Origin: Calcarisporiella thermophila CBS 279.70
Taxonomy: Eukaryota; Calcarisporiellomycota
Reading direction: 5' to 3'
Assembly: GCF_041956535.1 (NCBI RefSeq)
Contig: NW_027192199.1
Span: 248,001-312,000, forward strand
Length of the DNA: 64,000 nucleotides
The translations under genes and the position numbers were made by a program. Position 1 is the stretch's first letter. Every line of letters starts with the position of its first letter. A model generated the notes under the pieces. The model saw only the letters and a list, made by a program, of their open reading frames with translations, was not told the DNA's origin and did no database searches. This document shows, piece after piece, positions 35,934-46,900 of the stretch.

Positions 35934-36587
35934 ATGAAGTATTTCGCTCTTTTCTGTATTTTCCTTACTCTCTTTGCCTTTACCACGGCCCTCCCAACCT
36001 TCGATAAGCGCGATCCCAGCGAGATTGAGCTCGCTGATGTGAAGGCCCACTCCTTGCACAAACGTACCTGGTGGCTTTTGTATCCCTATTACTATCGTTA
36101 CTACTACTATCCCTACTACTACAACTATCCCTACTACTATTACGGTTATGGTGCTAAAGGTGCTTCTGCTCAAGGCTCCGCTGATGCCAGCGCTCAGGGA
36201 CAGCAGGCCCAGCAAGTTGCGCCCGAAGCACAGCAGGCCGAGCAGATCGCGCCGCAAGCCCAGCCAGAACAACCTACTGCGCAAGAACAGCCTACTGATG
36301 CCTCCGCTCAAGGTGAACAGGCCGCCCACGTTGCTGCCCGCTCTCTCGATGCGACTGAACATGCTTTGAGGAAGCGTACCTGGTGGCTCTTGTACCCCCA
36401 CTACTACCGCTACCCCTACTACAACTACTATGGCTACTACCGCTATCCCTACTACTATGGCTATGGTGCTCAGGGTTCGGGCGATGCCTCCGCTGCATCT
36501 GCTGACGGTCAAGTCCAAGCAGCCGGATCTGCTGATGCCCAGGCTCAGGCGGCTCAGGCTCCGGCGGCTCAGGCTCCGGCCAACTAA
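35934..36587 (+). CDS. Secreted Tyr/Trp-rich protein with two repeats and Kex2-type cleavage sites
   Basis: One exon, 217 residues. A clear signal peptide (MKYFALFCIFLTLFAFTTAL) is followed by dibasic KR at 25-26 and 43-44. Block 1 then starts TWWLLYPYYYRYYYYP (45-72, nearly all Tyr/Pro). A Gln/Ala-rich disordered linker follows, then RKR at 146-148, and block 2 starts TWWLLYPHYYRYPYYNYYG (149-178) with another Ala/Gln tail to the stop. Each Tyr-rich block begins right after a dibasic site, as expected if Kex2-type protease releases TWWLLYP-starting units in the Golgi. The layout recalls fungal Kex2-processed repeat proteins, but no known family was recognised. Roles such as cross-linkable wall or spore-coat material, or a peptide signal, are inference. 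The start is the ATG at 35934, in a strong TATA-box context. No cysteine is present in the predicted mature part. Confidence 0.85.
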   Translation: MKYFALFCIFLTLFAFTTALPTFDKRDPSEIELADVKAHSLHKRTWWLLYPYYYRYYYYPYYYNYPYYYYGYGAKGASAQGSADASAQGQQAQQVAPEAQQAEQIAPQAQPEQPTAQEQPTDASAQGEQAAHVAARSLDATEHALRKRTWWLLYPHYYRYPYYNYYGYYRYPYYYGYGAQGSGDASAASADGQVQAAGSADAQAQAAQAPAAQAPAN

Positions 36588-37161
36588 AATATATATTCGA
36601 TTTCTATATTTCATATTTTTATCGTTAATAAGTATTAAAAGTAAGAAGCAGCCTTAATATATATGTGCCATCATTTGTACGACTATTATGTATGACTGCC
36701 CTGAGTAATATAATACAATAATTTAATAATAAAGATGGATATACTTCCTATATACTAACCGCCCGCTTTAAATACGCAGTCATCTGCAAGGCATCCTATT
36801 GGAAAGAAAGATCATCTCTTTGGACATTTTTTGTCCACACAGATTATTTTGAAGCTGCCTTAGAGTAGTGTATAATTCGTCGCATGGGCCCAAGTCATTC
36901 AAGTCGCTAATAAAATTGGTTAGAGGAAAATAAGCAGTACAAATAGCATGATATTGGCCTCTTTTCTATGACGCAAATTCTGATTTTCAAACTATTCCGC
37001 AAAGTAGTACAGAGCTAAGATTAATCCTCGTCCTTTACCGAAATACTGAGAATAAAACGATTTGTCCAGCCAACGCGTCATCATCCGTTGTTCTAGTAGC
37101 ATTATCGCTAGCATCCTCTTAGTTTTTCTTTTTTTAAGACTTGAAGCTATCCAAACTCCCA
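36588..37161. other. Intergenic, 570 bp
   Basis: AT-rich 3' flank of the secreted-protein gene and 5' flank of the SAPS gene, with a T-run just before the SAPS leader (37125-37135). No gene seen. Confidence 0.5.
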
Positions 37162-40100
37162 ATGTTCTGGCGGTTTGGTTTCCACAGTCCTTCTGCGGTT
37201 GACACTTTGCTGGACAAGGAGGATGTCACCCTTGAGGAGTTAATGGATGAAGACGATCTGCTGCAAGAGTGCAAAACACATAACGCTAAGTTAATCGAAT
37301 AGTAAGTATATGAAGTGACATGTCATCTTATCCGTGCTTCTACGAATGATGATGAGCTATGAATTTATGTTAAAAAATTGAGTGATCTATTTCGTGGCAA
37401 TTTTATTACCAATCGCTTAATATTCTACTATATATTATCTAGTATTCGTGATCCAGCTATATTGTCGAGATTACTGGATTACATTATCAACGATGACCTT
37501 GAAGATCGACAGCGGTTTAAGTAATCTATCTCCAACCAGCAGTTTCGAGAGTTGGCCATCTTTAATTCCTCATAATATTACAGATATCCCTACATTGCAT
37601 GTGAAATATTTGCCTGCGAACTTACTCCCATCCTCGATGCATTGTTGGAGAATAAGGATCTTCTCATTGAGTTTTGGAAATTTCTAGACAGGCCTTCGCC
37701 ATTGAATTCACTACAAAGCTCTTATTTTAATCGTGTTATATCAGTTATGTTATCCAAAAAAACTGGAGAGGTAATCGTTATAATGCTTGTTGGGTTTCTG
37801 TGATTTGGTCGTCAAATGATTTTGGATTTGCAGATGCTGGACTTTATTAAATCGCAAGAAAACTCCCTGGATAAAATTTTATCGCACCTAGAAGTCTCTG
37901 CAATGGTGGATATGCTGGTGACCATTCTTCGATTGGAGGAACTCCCGGAGGGTGCTGGTGTCGTAGAGGTATTACAACTCGCTTTCCTTTCTCAACTAGG
38001 ACTCTAACTATGTATACTCTTGATGTAGTGGTTATGCTCTCAAGGATTGATGTCTAAACTTATTTCTAAGCTTGATCCTTATCTTGATCCTGAAGTAAGT
38101 TGTATTTAGTAAAGTATTGCTTTGAGGCCTTGGAATAACTTGATGTTATTTTGTTTCGTACAGATTCACTCCACAGCACAACAAGTCCTGCTCGAGATTA
38201 TCAAAATCTCACAGACTGGCAATCCTGAGGCGCCTTCAATCGGACCAAATGCTCTTATCGCAGAATTCATCAGGTAATACTGATACTCTTGAAATTTTCA
38301 AGGTTTCTTTCGGGATTTAATTATGGATATTCTGTTGATAATAGCACTGCATCAGCTTCGAGACTTGTACACTACATGCTAGACCCAGAAGCCCCGTATT
38401 CAACTTCGACGCTAATTAATGCTGTTCCTATCTTCATTGACCTTATTCGCCACAACAATGCGTAATACATATGGAGATATTAACTGGGAACATATTTTGA
38501 TACTTAACAAAGTTTTCTGATTTTTTAGCGATTTCGAAGGCGAGGCTCATCCCGAAATCTCTGGACACCTAGAACACAGCCGGATGGGCACCGTAGATCT
38601 AAGTGATATGTTACGTGTATTTGCCACACACATAGGGGATTTCCAAAAATTACTAGTCAACCCAAAATCAATTGTAAGTGGTACTAGTATTTGTTAGCAA
38701 TTCAATACTATTCATAAACTTTTTATTATTGCAGAACGGGTCAATCAAGCTTACAGTTGGTGAGATGATACCACTAGGATTTGAACGCCTAAAAATATGC
38801 GAGCTCTTTGCCGAATTACTTCATTGCTCAAATATGACGGTGGTAAATTCGAAACCAGCACTAGTAGACGACCAGGCTGAAATGACGAGATCGGATCCTG
38901 AAGAAATACAACGTGTTCATATGAGAGAGGAGAGTGAGTTATTCATTAAGCCGGCCGAAAATACAAGCTCCGACAGGACTACCAATGCTATGGAAGAAGC
39001 TCCAGTTGATGTGCCCGACAACGGAGAAATTACAAAACATAAAGAAGGAGAGGAAATCCCAGAGAATATTCTTGAAGAGAAGAAAGAGATGGCCGTGCAA
39101 CCAGAATCGGGAGAGAATGCAGAAGTTGAGACTACTAATGATGGGAAAAAATCAGGCTTGATGGATATTGCTCCAACTCTAACAGAAAAACCAACGAGTG
39201 ATTTACCAGGTGATGATGAAAAGCAGCCGTATTCCGCAAATGAGAGACTTGAGTTCTCCGTAGGTGATTTGTTGAAATCAAAATTTGTTGAGTGCAAAGT
39301 TCTTCCGACATGCTTGGTATGTATATAGCTGTCTGTAATCATACACATATTTCCCCATATCATACTTAATATACTCTTTCTTTATTACGATTATAATGCA
39401 GGATTTATTCTTTAACTATCCATGGAACAACTTTCTGCACTATGTGGTTTATGATATTGTACATCAAGTGTTTAATGGAAAAATTGAGGATAAACACAGT
39501 AGGGAACTGATTTTCTCGGTAAGTAGATGCATTGGTTCTATTGGATATATATGCCACTTAATTATTTTATTCTCCCTGAAGGCGTTCACGGATGCACAGT
39601 TTACAAAACGTATAATCCAAGCACAAGCACAAAATGATCAAGAAACGTATGTAATGATAGGCATTCATTATATGGGAACTATACTAAACCCTCTCCTATA
39701 GCTCCCAAACCAAAGGAGTACGTTTAGGCTATATGGGACATCTAACTTATATTTCTGAGGAACTGGTGAAGATATCCGAGGCTCGCTATTCTGAGCTCGG
39801 TAAAGACATTCAGGCCTATCTCGAGGACCCAGAGTGGCAGAATTATATCCAACATACACTGGCCGAAACGAAAGAACGAAATCAGCTGCCACTTGGAGGA
39901 ATACGACCCGCTCATGACAGCCTAAGTTTGGGCGTTGGTGAGGAGTTTGGCGGTGAAGCATCGGGTGGCGAAAAGGTGAGAAAGCATAGCATTATACTCA
40001 TAAGCGTATATAGTGAGTTTATGCTAATCACCTTCCCATGTTTATTCTAGATTTCACAATACGTGTCACACCCGTCGTCAAGTGTATTGGATGCAAGATT

Positions 40101-40855
40101 TAGCTCAGTAGAAGACGAAGATGAAGAAGAGATTGAATGGATGAGGTTTGCATTCTATTAAAGCTTTTTTTAACATAGCTAGTATTCACTTAATCATCTA
40201 TAGTGATTTTAATTGGGAGGATTTCAATATGCGAAAACCATTCTCACAAGCAACAGAGACCAATCCATTTGGCGAGCGACAATCGCTCGAGCTTGACGAT
40301 GAAGATGAAGATGAGACAAAGAGTGATGAGGGAGATGAAGACGAAACGCTCCAACTTCCAGGTGTCAACACTATACCTCGAACCTCCGGCTTTGACGATG
40401 ACTGGGGTAATCCTGTGCACTCCTCGCCCAAGTTCAATATGTCGTCCACAGAATCTTCTCACTTAGAATTTGCTTCAAGTGACGAACCCGTCTCTAATTT
40501 TGGCGCTGTGAGCAAATCATCCACGATGGATATTGCTGAACTGGACGAAATCTGGGGTGGGCCTATTGAGCCTGCTTCGCTACAAAAGTCAGATCCAGGG
40601 AACGAACACGAGGATGAAGATGCAGATGAATTTGGTAAGTTCGAACAAGCAGAATTCGTGGTGGACACACCAGCCAATGTGGGTGAAAACGATGGGGACG
40701 AGTTTGGAGATTTTGAAGGGGCCACATCTCAACCCGAATATTCTTCAAACAATGTAAATGCCCCTGGCGATGCAGCTGAAGAGATTCAGAATGGCATAAA
40801 AATGGGAGCTACAATAACTTCAGATCCTTCACCAAACCCTCCTTCACCTGGATAA
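37162..40855 (+). CDS. SAPS-domain regulatory subunit of PP6/Sit4-type phosphatase
   Basis: Fourteen exons: 37162-37301, 37443-37520, 37584-37770, 37834-37968, 38029-38094, 38164-38273, 38345-38461, 38529-38673, 38735-39316, 39402-39518, 39582-39646, 39702-39975, 40051-40145 and 40204-40855; 920 residues, all phases consistent. The N-terminus [20 protein letters not shown] and [17 protein letters not shown] is diagnostic for SAPS proteins (Sap155/Sap185/Sap190, human PPP6R1-3). It continues [81 protein letters not shown] and [16 protein letters not shown]. An acidic Ser/Glu-rich insert (about 340-470) and a disordered acidic tail are present. SAPS proteins scaffold the Sit4/PP6 catalytic subunit in cell-cycle and nutrient signalling. 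Confidence 0.95.
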
Positions 40856-41266
40856 TATGACATGGAACACAGACGCCATCTCGGATGTAGTTGGCATGTT
40901 CTAAATTATGTAGAAGAGATTTCCCAATTCTCATTTCATTTTCGATTATCTATTGACTTTATTTTATTTTACTTCTCCTTCTCTTATTCTTTGAATGATA
41001 GATCGATTTTTTTAAAATGCCTTGAAATTTTCCAGTGTTCTTTTGGGAAAGTGTTTAGGTTACAGAGATTATATAACCATTGTTTTCACATCAACTTGAA
41101 CTCCTTAAACTCGTTGTTTTATTTATAATATATTTTAAGTTCTTTTATAAAAACTCAAAAATTCCCTAATATACACATAGCTATAGATTTTGATGTATTT
41201 TTAAGAAAAGTGTCTATTTTACAACCCTTTCTAAAGAAAATTTTCAATGTTAAAATAAAAAAATTT
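40856..41266. other. Intergenic, AT-rich 3' flank
   Basis: About 400 bp between the SAPS stop codon and the tRNA. The tRNA terminator (T-run on the minus strand) lies at about 41254-41266. Nothing else seen. Confidence 0.5.
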
Positions 41267-41350
41267 TGGACGCTATGGGGATTGAACCCATGGCCTTTCG
41301 CAATTTTGCTAGATTGCAAAGCGAATGTGATACCACTACACCAAGCGCCC
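41267..41350 (-). tRNA. tRNA-Ala (anticodon TGC) with 12-nt intron
   Basis: On the minus strand the acceptor GGGCGCT pairs with AGCGTCC and again has the G3:U70 alanine pair. The anticodon stem TTCGC/GCGAA encloses 19 nt, interpreted as the 7-nt loop with anticodon TGC plus a 12-nt intron (ATCTAGCAAAAT) placed one base 3' of the anticodon, the canonical eukaryotic position. The T arm (ATGGG-TTCAATC-CCCAT) is intact and a T-run follows as terminator. Without the intron the tRNA is 72 nt, the same as the CGC isoacceptor in this window, with which it shares the A-box region and G3:U70. Confidence 0.94.
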
Positions 41351-41360
41351 TTTCCACTTG

Positions 41361-41873
41361 TTTTTTGTTACGAGATAATTGGTTTTTGTACGGGGAAGTC
41401 ACAGAGGCAGTCACATAGGCATTCAGGAAGCGCGATATCTTTAAAGTGGAGCAGCCAATAGAATTGTTTACCGCTACGTTGCCGACCCCTCGTGGTTACT
41501 CTTATGCTCCCTCATGGTTACTTTGTTGAGGTTGATTGCTATTTTGTTGGTTTAGCTTTATTTATCCTTGAACACCAGTTGAGCTATTTCCTTTATCTCT
41601 TAATTCTATTTAAACCCCTCTATTTTGTTTTACTGTTCCTCACCAATCTCTTATTTTTATTATTAAGGTGAGGATAAGCTATTATTTCATTATATTATTA
41701 TTATTATTATTATTATAATTAGTTTTATTATTAGTCTTTTATTAAAACACCAATCTCTTATTTTTATTATTAAGGAATCCGCACAGCTCTCCACGAAATC
41801 TCCCTTTGCCTGTAACATTTTTGTTATGAGAAAATTGGTTTTTGGTACGGGCAAGTCACCTTGACAGTCACAA
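41361..41873. repeat. AT-rich repeat block with direct repeats and an ATT microsatellite
   Basis: A roughly 55-bp sequence (core AATTGGTTTTTGTACGGGG, AGTCACA) occurs at 41361-41415 and again, diverged, at 41817-41873. A perfect 28-bp direct repeat beginning CACCAATCTCTTATTTTTAT lies at 41641-41668 and 41748-41775, flanking an (ATT)n microsatellite at about 41694-41715. A diverged copy of the 41590-41825 part occurs at 43340-43500. The structure could be remnants of a transposable element next to the tRNA gene; no coding frame was found. Confidence 0.65.
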
Positions 41874-41891
41874 GTGACTCGATAGTATTTT

Positions 41892-42870
41892 CCTCCGTGC
41901 CAAAATGGACATCGAGGAGGCTATCAGAGGTGAACTNNNNNNNNNNNNNNNNNNNNNNNNNNNNNNNNNNNNNNNNNNNNNNNNNNNNNNNNNNNNNNNN
42001 NNNNNNNNNNNNNNNNNNNNNNNNNNNNNNNNNNNNNNNNNNNNNNNNNNNNNNNNNNNNNNNNNNNNNNNNNNNNNNNNNNNNNNNNNNNNNNNNNNNN
42101 NNNNNNNNNNNNNNNNNNNNNNNNNNNNNNNNNNNNNNNNNNNNNNNNNNNNNNNNNNNNNNNNNNNNNNNNNNNNNNNNNNNNNNNNNNNNNNNNNNNN
42201 NNNNNNNNNNNNNNNNNNNNNNNNNNNNNNNNNNNNNNNNNNNNNNNNNNNNNNNNNNNNNNNNNNNNNNNNNNNNNNNNNNNNNNNNNNNNNNNNNNNN
42301 NNNNNNNNNNNNNNNNNNNNNNNNNNNNNNNNNNNNNNNNNNNNNNNNNNNNNNNNNNNNNNNNNNNNNNNNNNNNNNNNNNNNNNNNNNNNNNNNNNNN
42401 NNNNNNNNNNNNNNNNNNNNNNNNNNNNNNNNNNNNNNNNNNNNNNNNNNNNNNNNNNNNNNNNNNNNNNNNNNNNNNNNNNNNNNNNNNNNNNNNNNNN
42501 NNNNNNNNNNNNNNNNNNNNNNNNNNNNNNNNNNNNNNNNNNNNNNNNNNNNNNNNNNNNNNNNNNNNNNNNNNNNNNNNNNNNNNNNNNNNNNNNNNNN
42601 NNNNNNNNNNNNNNNNNNNNNNNNNNNNNNNNNNNNNNNNNNNNNNNNNNNNNNNNNNNNNNNNNNNNNNNNNNNNNNNNNNNNNNNNNNNNNNNNNNNN
42701 NNNNNNNNNNNNNNNNNNNNNNNNNNNNNNNNNNNNNNNNNNNNNNNNNNNNNNNNNNNNNNNNNNNNNNNNNNNNNNNNNNNNNNNNNNNNNNNNNNNN
42801 NNNNNNNNNNNNNNNNNNNNNNNNNNNNNNNNNNNNNNNNNNNNNNNNNNNNNNNNNNNAAAAAAAAAAA
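41892..42870 (+). mobile_element. Non-LTR (LINE-type) retrotransposon copy 2, with internal assembly gap
   Basis: Flanked by a perfect 16-bp target duplication, GACTCGATAGTATTTT, at 41876-41891 and 42871-42886. The element starts CCTCCGTGCCAAAATGG, exactly where copy 1 starts, and runs into a gap at 41937. It ends in an 11-base A-run (42860-42870). The 45 bases visible at the 5' end differ from copy 1 at one position, so both copies are young. The frame from 41905 starts MDIEEAIRGEL. The insertion site lies within the repeat block upstream of the minus-strand tRNA-Ala, about 540 bp from its 5' end, and just before a tRNA-like sequence at 42887. Coding capacity cannot be judged because of the Ns. 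Confidence 0.8.
41937..42859. other. Assembly gap (923 Ns) inside retrotransposon copy 2
   Basis: Unknown bases between the 5' end and the poly(A) tail of the element. Long reading frames reported across it on both strands are artefacts. Confidence 0.99.
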
Positions 42871-42886
42871 GACTCGATAGTATTTT

Positions 42887-42941
42887 GATGCCCCGGGCTT
42901 AACCAATGTGTGCTGGGTTCGATTCCCGGCGACGGCACCTG
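42887..42941 (+). repeat. tRNA-like 3' half with B box
   Basis: GCTGGGTTCGATTCCCGGC forms a perfect T arm (CTGGG-TTCGATT-CCCGG) and is followed by CGACGGCA, which could be the 3' acceptor strand. A matching 5' acceptor (GCCGTCG) and D arm were not found in the rebuilt pre-insertion sequence. It is therefore either a degenerate tRNA or a tRNA-derived SINE fragment. Confidence 0.45.
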
Positions 42942-43339
42942 TACTAGAGATGGGTCCGGGACATACTCTAGGAATCGAGCTATAAGCTACTTCGTTCTTA
43001 ATAATTTGATATTGACCGTCTTCAGAAAACAAAGAAATACGTTTAATATAGTGGCTTGTCAGAAGAAATACATGTAAGCAATGGTTGAGCGTTAGAAATA
43101 GCGTGCAATCCTTTCATTTAACTTGTATAGGAGACTTTTCAATAAAAGATCCTTCAATCTCAAAAAAAATCGAGAGCATTTTGATCAAAAAAAAAAAAAC
43201 GACTCGAGAGTGTAGCACGAGTGTAGCGTAAGGTGAAGGTGCAATATTCGCGAGTATCATGACGAAAATAGCGTGATAGCATGACATGTATAACAAGGAT
43301 TTCGACACCCTTAATATCCTCTCGACTTCGTTATTTCTC

Positions 43340-43500
43340 TTACTTTTACTTATAACTTTTCTTGACTTATTTTAAACCCTTCCGTTTTATTTTAATGTTC
43401 TATACCAATTCTCTGAACTATTAAGATGAAATTTCTTATTATATCAAGATCCGGACACCCCTACACACAATACTCCTTTCGCCCGTAACATTTTTTTTGA
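43340..43500. repeat. Diverged copy of the 41.6-41.8 kb repeat
   Basis: The order TTTAAACCC, TTTTATTTTA, TGTTC, ACCAAT, ATTAAG, TCCG, GTAACATTTTT matches 41605-41820 with many substitutions and small gaps. This shows a dispersed repeat family around the tRNA-Ala gene. No coding frame. Confidence 0.5.
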
Positions 43501-43989
43501 ATAGAACACTAAATATATGGAAATTTTTTTTTCTTTTTAAATTTTTGCACGAATTCCTCGTCACCACTGTTTATTAACGGGTAGAGCCTTTCTGTTTTAA
43601 TTCTCTGAATTAATGTTTTGAATCACACAATTTATCCCCATAGTATTTGCCGGGTTTAGTGAGAATTTAAAACAGCAAGGATACGATATTTATTTTTAAC
43701 AAAGTTATCGTATTTATTTTCTATGTGTTTTTTTTCCTTTCTGTTAATTATATTGATTCATTTTGCAAAATATTTCTAACTTTGCAAGTTTCAATGTGAA
43801 TCAATTTTTTCACTGAAATCTTGGACGAACAAATTAAAAGAGGCTTGGAACCTTTTGGATTGAAACTGTCGTTATTCGGCAAAATGACTGCAAGCAGTCA
43901 CTTTTGTTTTCTTTTTTCGCCTTCAACTAGCACTTAGCGTCCACCTTTTGATCGCAATTTATTTCACCCTGAAATCATAAAGCCTAGAA
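43501..43989. other. Intergenic, AT-rich 5' flank of RPO41
   Basis: About 490 bp rich in T-runs, holding the RPO41 promoter. No gene or structured element recognised. Confidence 0.5.
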
Positions 43990-46900
43990 ATGCTAATGGC
44001 AAGGCTGAAGCTCGCTTGCCATGCATTTCGTTGTTTATCTTGCGGAAGAACTTACCGCCACCAAGTCACGGTCCGGCGCAATTTCTTCACTTCCTCTGCC
44101 AAGGCTGTCCAACCACAATTGGCCACCACTTCTATAGCTCGTCCCGAACCTATTCAGCTCCCTAATTCCGGAATCACAACGAGAATAGTAGCACCGACGC
44201 AGCTTGGTGAGCAACTTGCGGTATTGCATGCAAGTATTCGAACGGGAGAGATGGATCGAGCACGGCGAATCTTTAAAAATTTACACAAGACTACGCCGGA
44301 TGCCGCAAGGGCCTTTGTAGATATTCATGTGCACAATGCATTCATGGACGGCTACGTAGAAGCAAAGCCGAGCCCGAGGACTCGTGAGGCCCTGGCATGG
44401 TTTGACGAGCTGAGCATGTATGGTTTGAAGCCTGACATTACCAGTTTCGCTATATTAATCAAAGGCTTCTTGAGGTATTATTGATTTGCTCTCTTTCGAT
44501 TTCGAAATGCTTGCTTTGTGAGGCTAACTTGAGTTTGTTTGTCATTAGAACAAAAAGTTATAACACTACCCGTGTTCTGATCCAAGAAATGGAGAAGTCA
44601 GGGTTTACCATTGAGCAGCTAATGCGAAATCCACATCTTGGAGATGAAGAGCTTATTAAACTTCGCGAGGTAAATATGACAGCGCAGTCTATTTCGCTAC
44701 GAATTTTTCTGATTTCCATTGAAATACTGCTAGGCGATAAAGGAAAGTTCTCCTGCTGATCTTGAGCATAGCACCAATATTTTACGTGAACTAGACCTTG
44801 CTAAAGAGAGCGCCTCTAAAGCTAAAGAATCTGCTGAAAACATACCAGAAGTCAAACCAACCAGCTCTGCGGGGCTTTTGTTCCTTCGGAAAACCCTGGG
44901 TGCGCTTGAGGAAAAGCATTTAGATCGTTATGAACGACAATTAAAGTTGGAGGAGAGAGCATATGAGGTAGCTTTAGATCGCCTTAATCACGAGAAACAG
45001 GCTTCTATTTCACGGGGAGACAAGCTCGGTGCCCTGAACCTCAGCCCACTGAAGCGGAGGATGTGGGAATGGCATACTGGTCTGAAACAGCGGATAGAGA
45101 AAGAGCTGAAGCAGATGGAGGAAAACAACGATAATTGTAAGTCGATTTCTCCCCTGACCTTAATGTTAGCTACCTTGTATATGTGGTTTTAAATATGGCC
45201 ATTTTATTATGTAGTGGCGGTGTTCCTGAAACTGCTCAAGCCAGAGAAGCTTTCTGTCATCACAATATTGGAGATGCTTAATCAATACAACACGGGCATA
45301 ACCGGGGGAATGCGTTCAACGCGTGCTCTTATTACACTTGGCAAAGCTATCGAGAATGAATATCATTCCGAGCAAATGAAGAAAAAATCAAACAGCCATT
45401 TGGTATGTAAACAACGGTTCATGAAAAGAGCCTATACAGTATTACCAACGGTACTTTATTTTACTAGTTTTCAAAAAAGTTCAATGTGCACAGTCTTTAT
45501 TCCTCAGGAAAACTTTTTAATATGAGTGTTCGCCGTGCGCAATCTAAACTGGTTTCAGAGGATCTGCAGTCTGACTGGAAGCCGATATGGCCACAGACAA
45601 CCCGGGCAAAGGTTGGATCCGTGCTTGCCAGTCTGCTCATTGATACCGCAAAAATACCCGTTACGAAGACCTTAGCAAATGGCGAGAAAATGTAGGCCTA
45701 CCATTTTGCTTTGACCAAGATGAAATTTGATAACCAACATTCTCCACTTGAATTAGAGTTGAAGAGCTTCCAGCTTTTTATCACACCTATGCTTTTATTA
45801 AAGGAAAAAAGGTGGGAGTCATCATGCTAAACGACAACCTTTGCGAGATGCTAGCTCGTGAGCCTCTCCGGGACACTCTTCACCCTAAACTGCTGCCTAT
45901 GCTTGTGCACCCTAAACCCTGGCTCACATACAACAGCGGCGGTTATCTAGCAACTAAATCGGTTTGTATGCGCACGAAAGACTCTCCGGAACAGATGATC
46001 TATCTCCGAAAGGCTTCTGAACAGGACCGATTGAGCGCAGTGCTGACGGGACTAGACGTTCTCGGGTCAACACGGTGGACAATCAATAGGGGTGTTTTTA
46101 ACGTCGTTCTTGAGGCGTGGAACACCGGAGAGGCGATAGCAGATATTCCTCCCGCCAAACTCAATCTTCCTTATCCCACCAAGCCCACTGGAACTGATCA
46201 AAAAGAGAAGCATCAATGGGCCAAAGCAATGCAAGCAATTGAACTGGAAAAGCGCAACAATCACAGCTTGAGGTGTACAGTAAATTATCGCATAGAAATT
46301 GCGCGTGCCGTGAGTAGATGGATGCAATTTCTTCTACCCTTATTCCTACTGAACGTTTTCTATTTACCTTTTGCACTAGTTTTTAAACGAACCTATTTAT
46401 TTCCCTCATAATCTTGATTTCCGTGGCCGCGCCTATCCGATGCCTCCTCTTCTCAACCATTTAGGTGATGACTTGTGCCGTGGCCTGCTAAAATTCGACG
46501 AAGCAAAGCCATTAGGCTCAAAAGGGCTAAAATGGCTTAAAATTCACCTAGCGAACGTTGTGGGTTACGACAAGTAGGGATCTTGGCATCTTTTGATATC
46601 TATCCTGTTTATGTATATACTTATTTTCTCTAAACAGGTATTCATTTGTCGATCGTGAGCAATTTACCATGAACAACTTGGAGAATATCTTCGATTCTGC
46701 AGATCGCCCGCTGACTGTTAGTATTGTGGCTTATTTTAGTATAGGAAAAACCAATTTTAACGACCGGATATCTTGTAGGGCAAACGATGGTGGCTACAGG
46801 CAGAAAATCCTTGGCAGTGTCTAGCAAGTTGTTTGGAGTTAACCGAGGCTCTCCGTAGCCCGGTACCTGAAGAGTATCGAAGCCGGCTTCCAATTCACCA

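Noticed and set aside
41824-43032. Long reading frames (300-400 codons) across the second N-run
   Set aside because: They consist almost entirely of unknown residues and arise only because Ns contain no stop codons.
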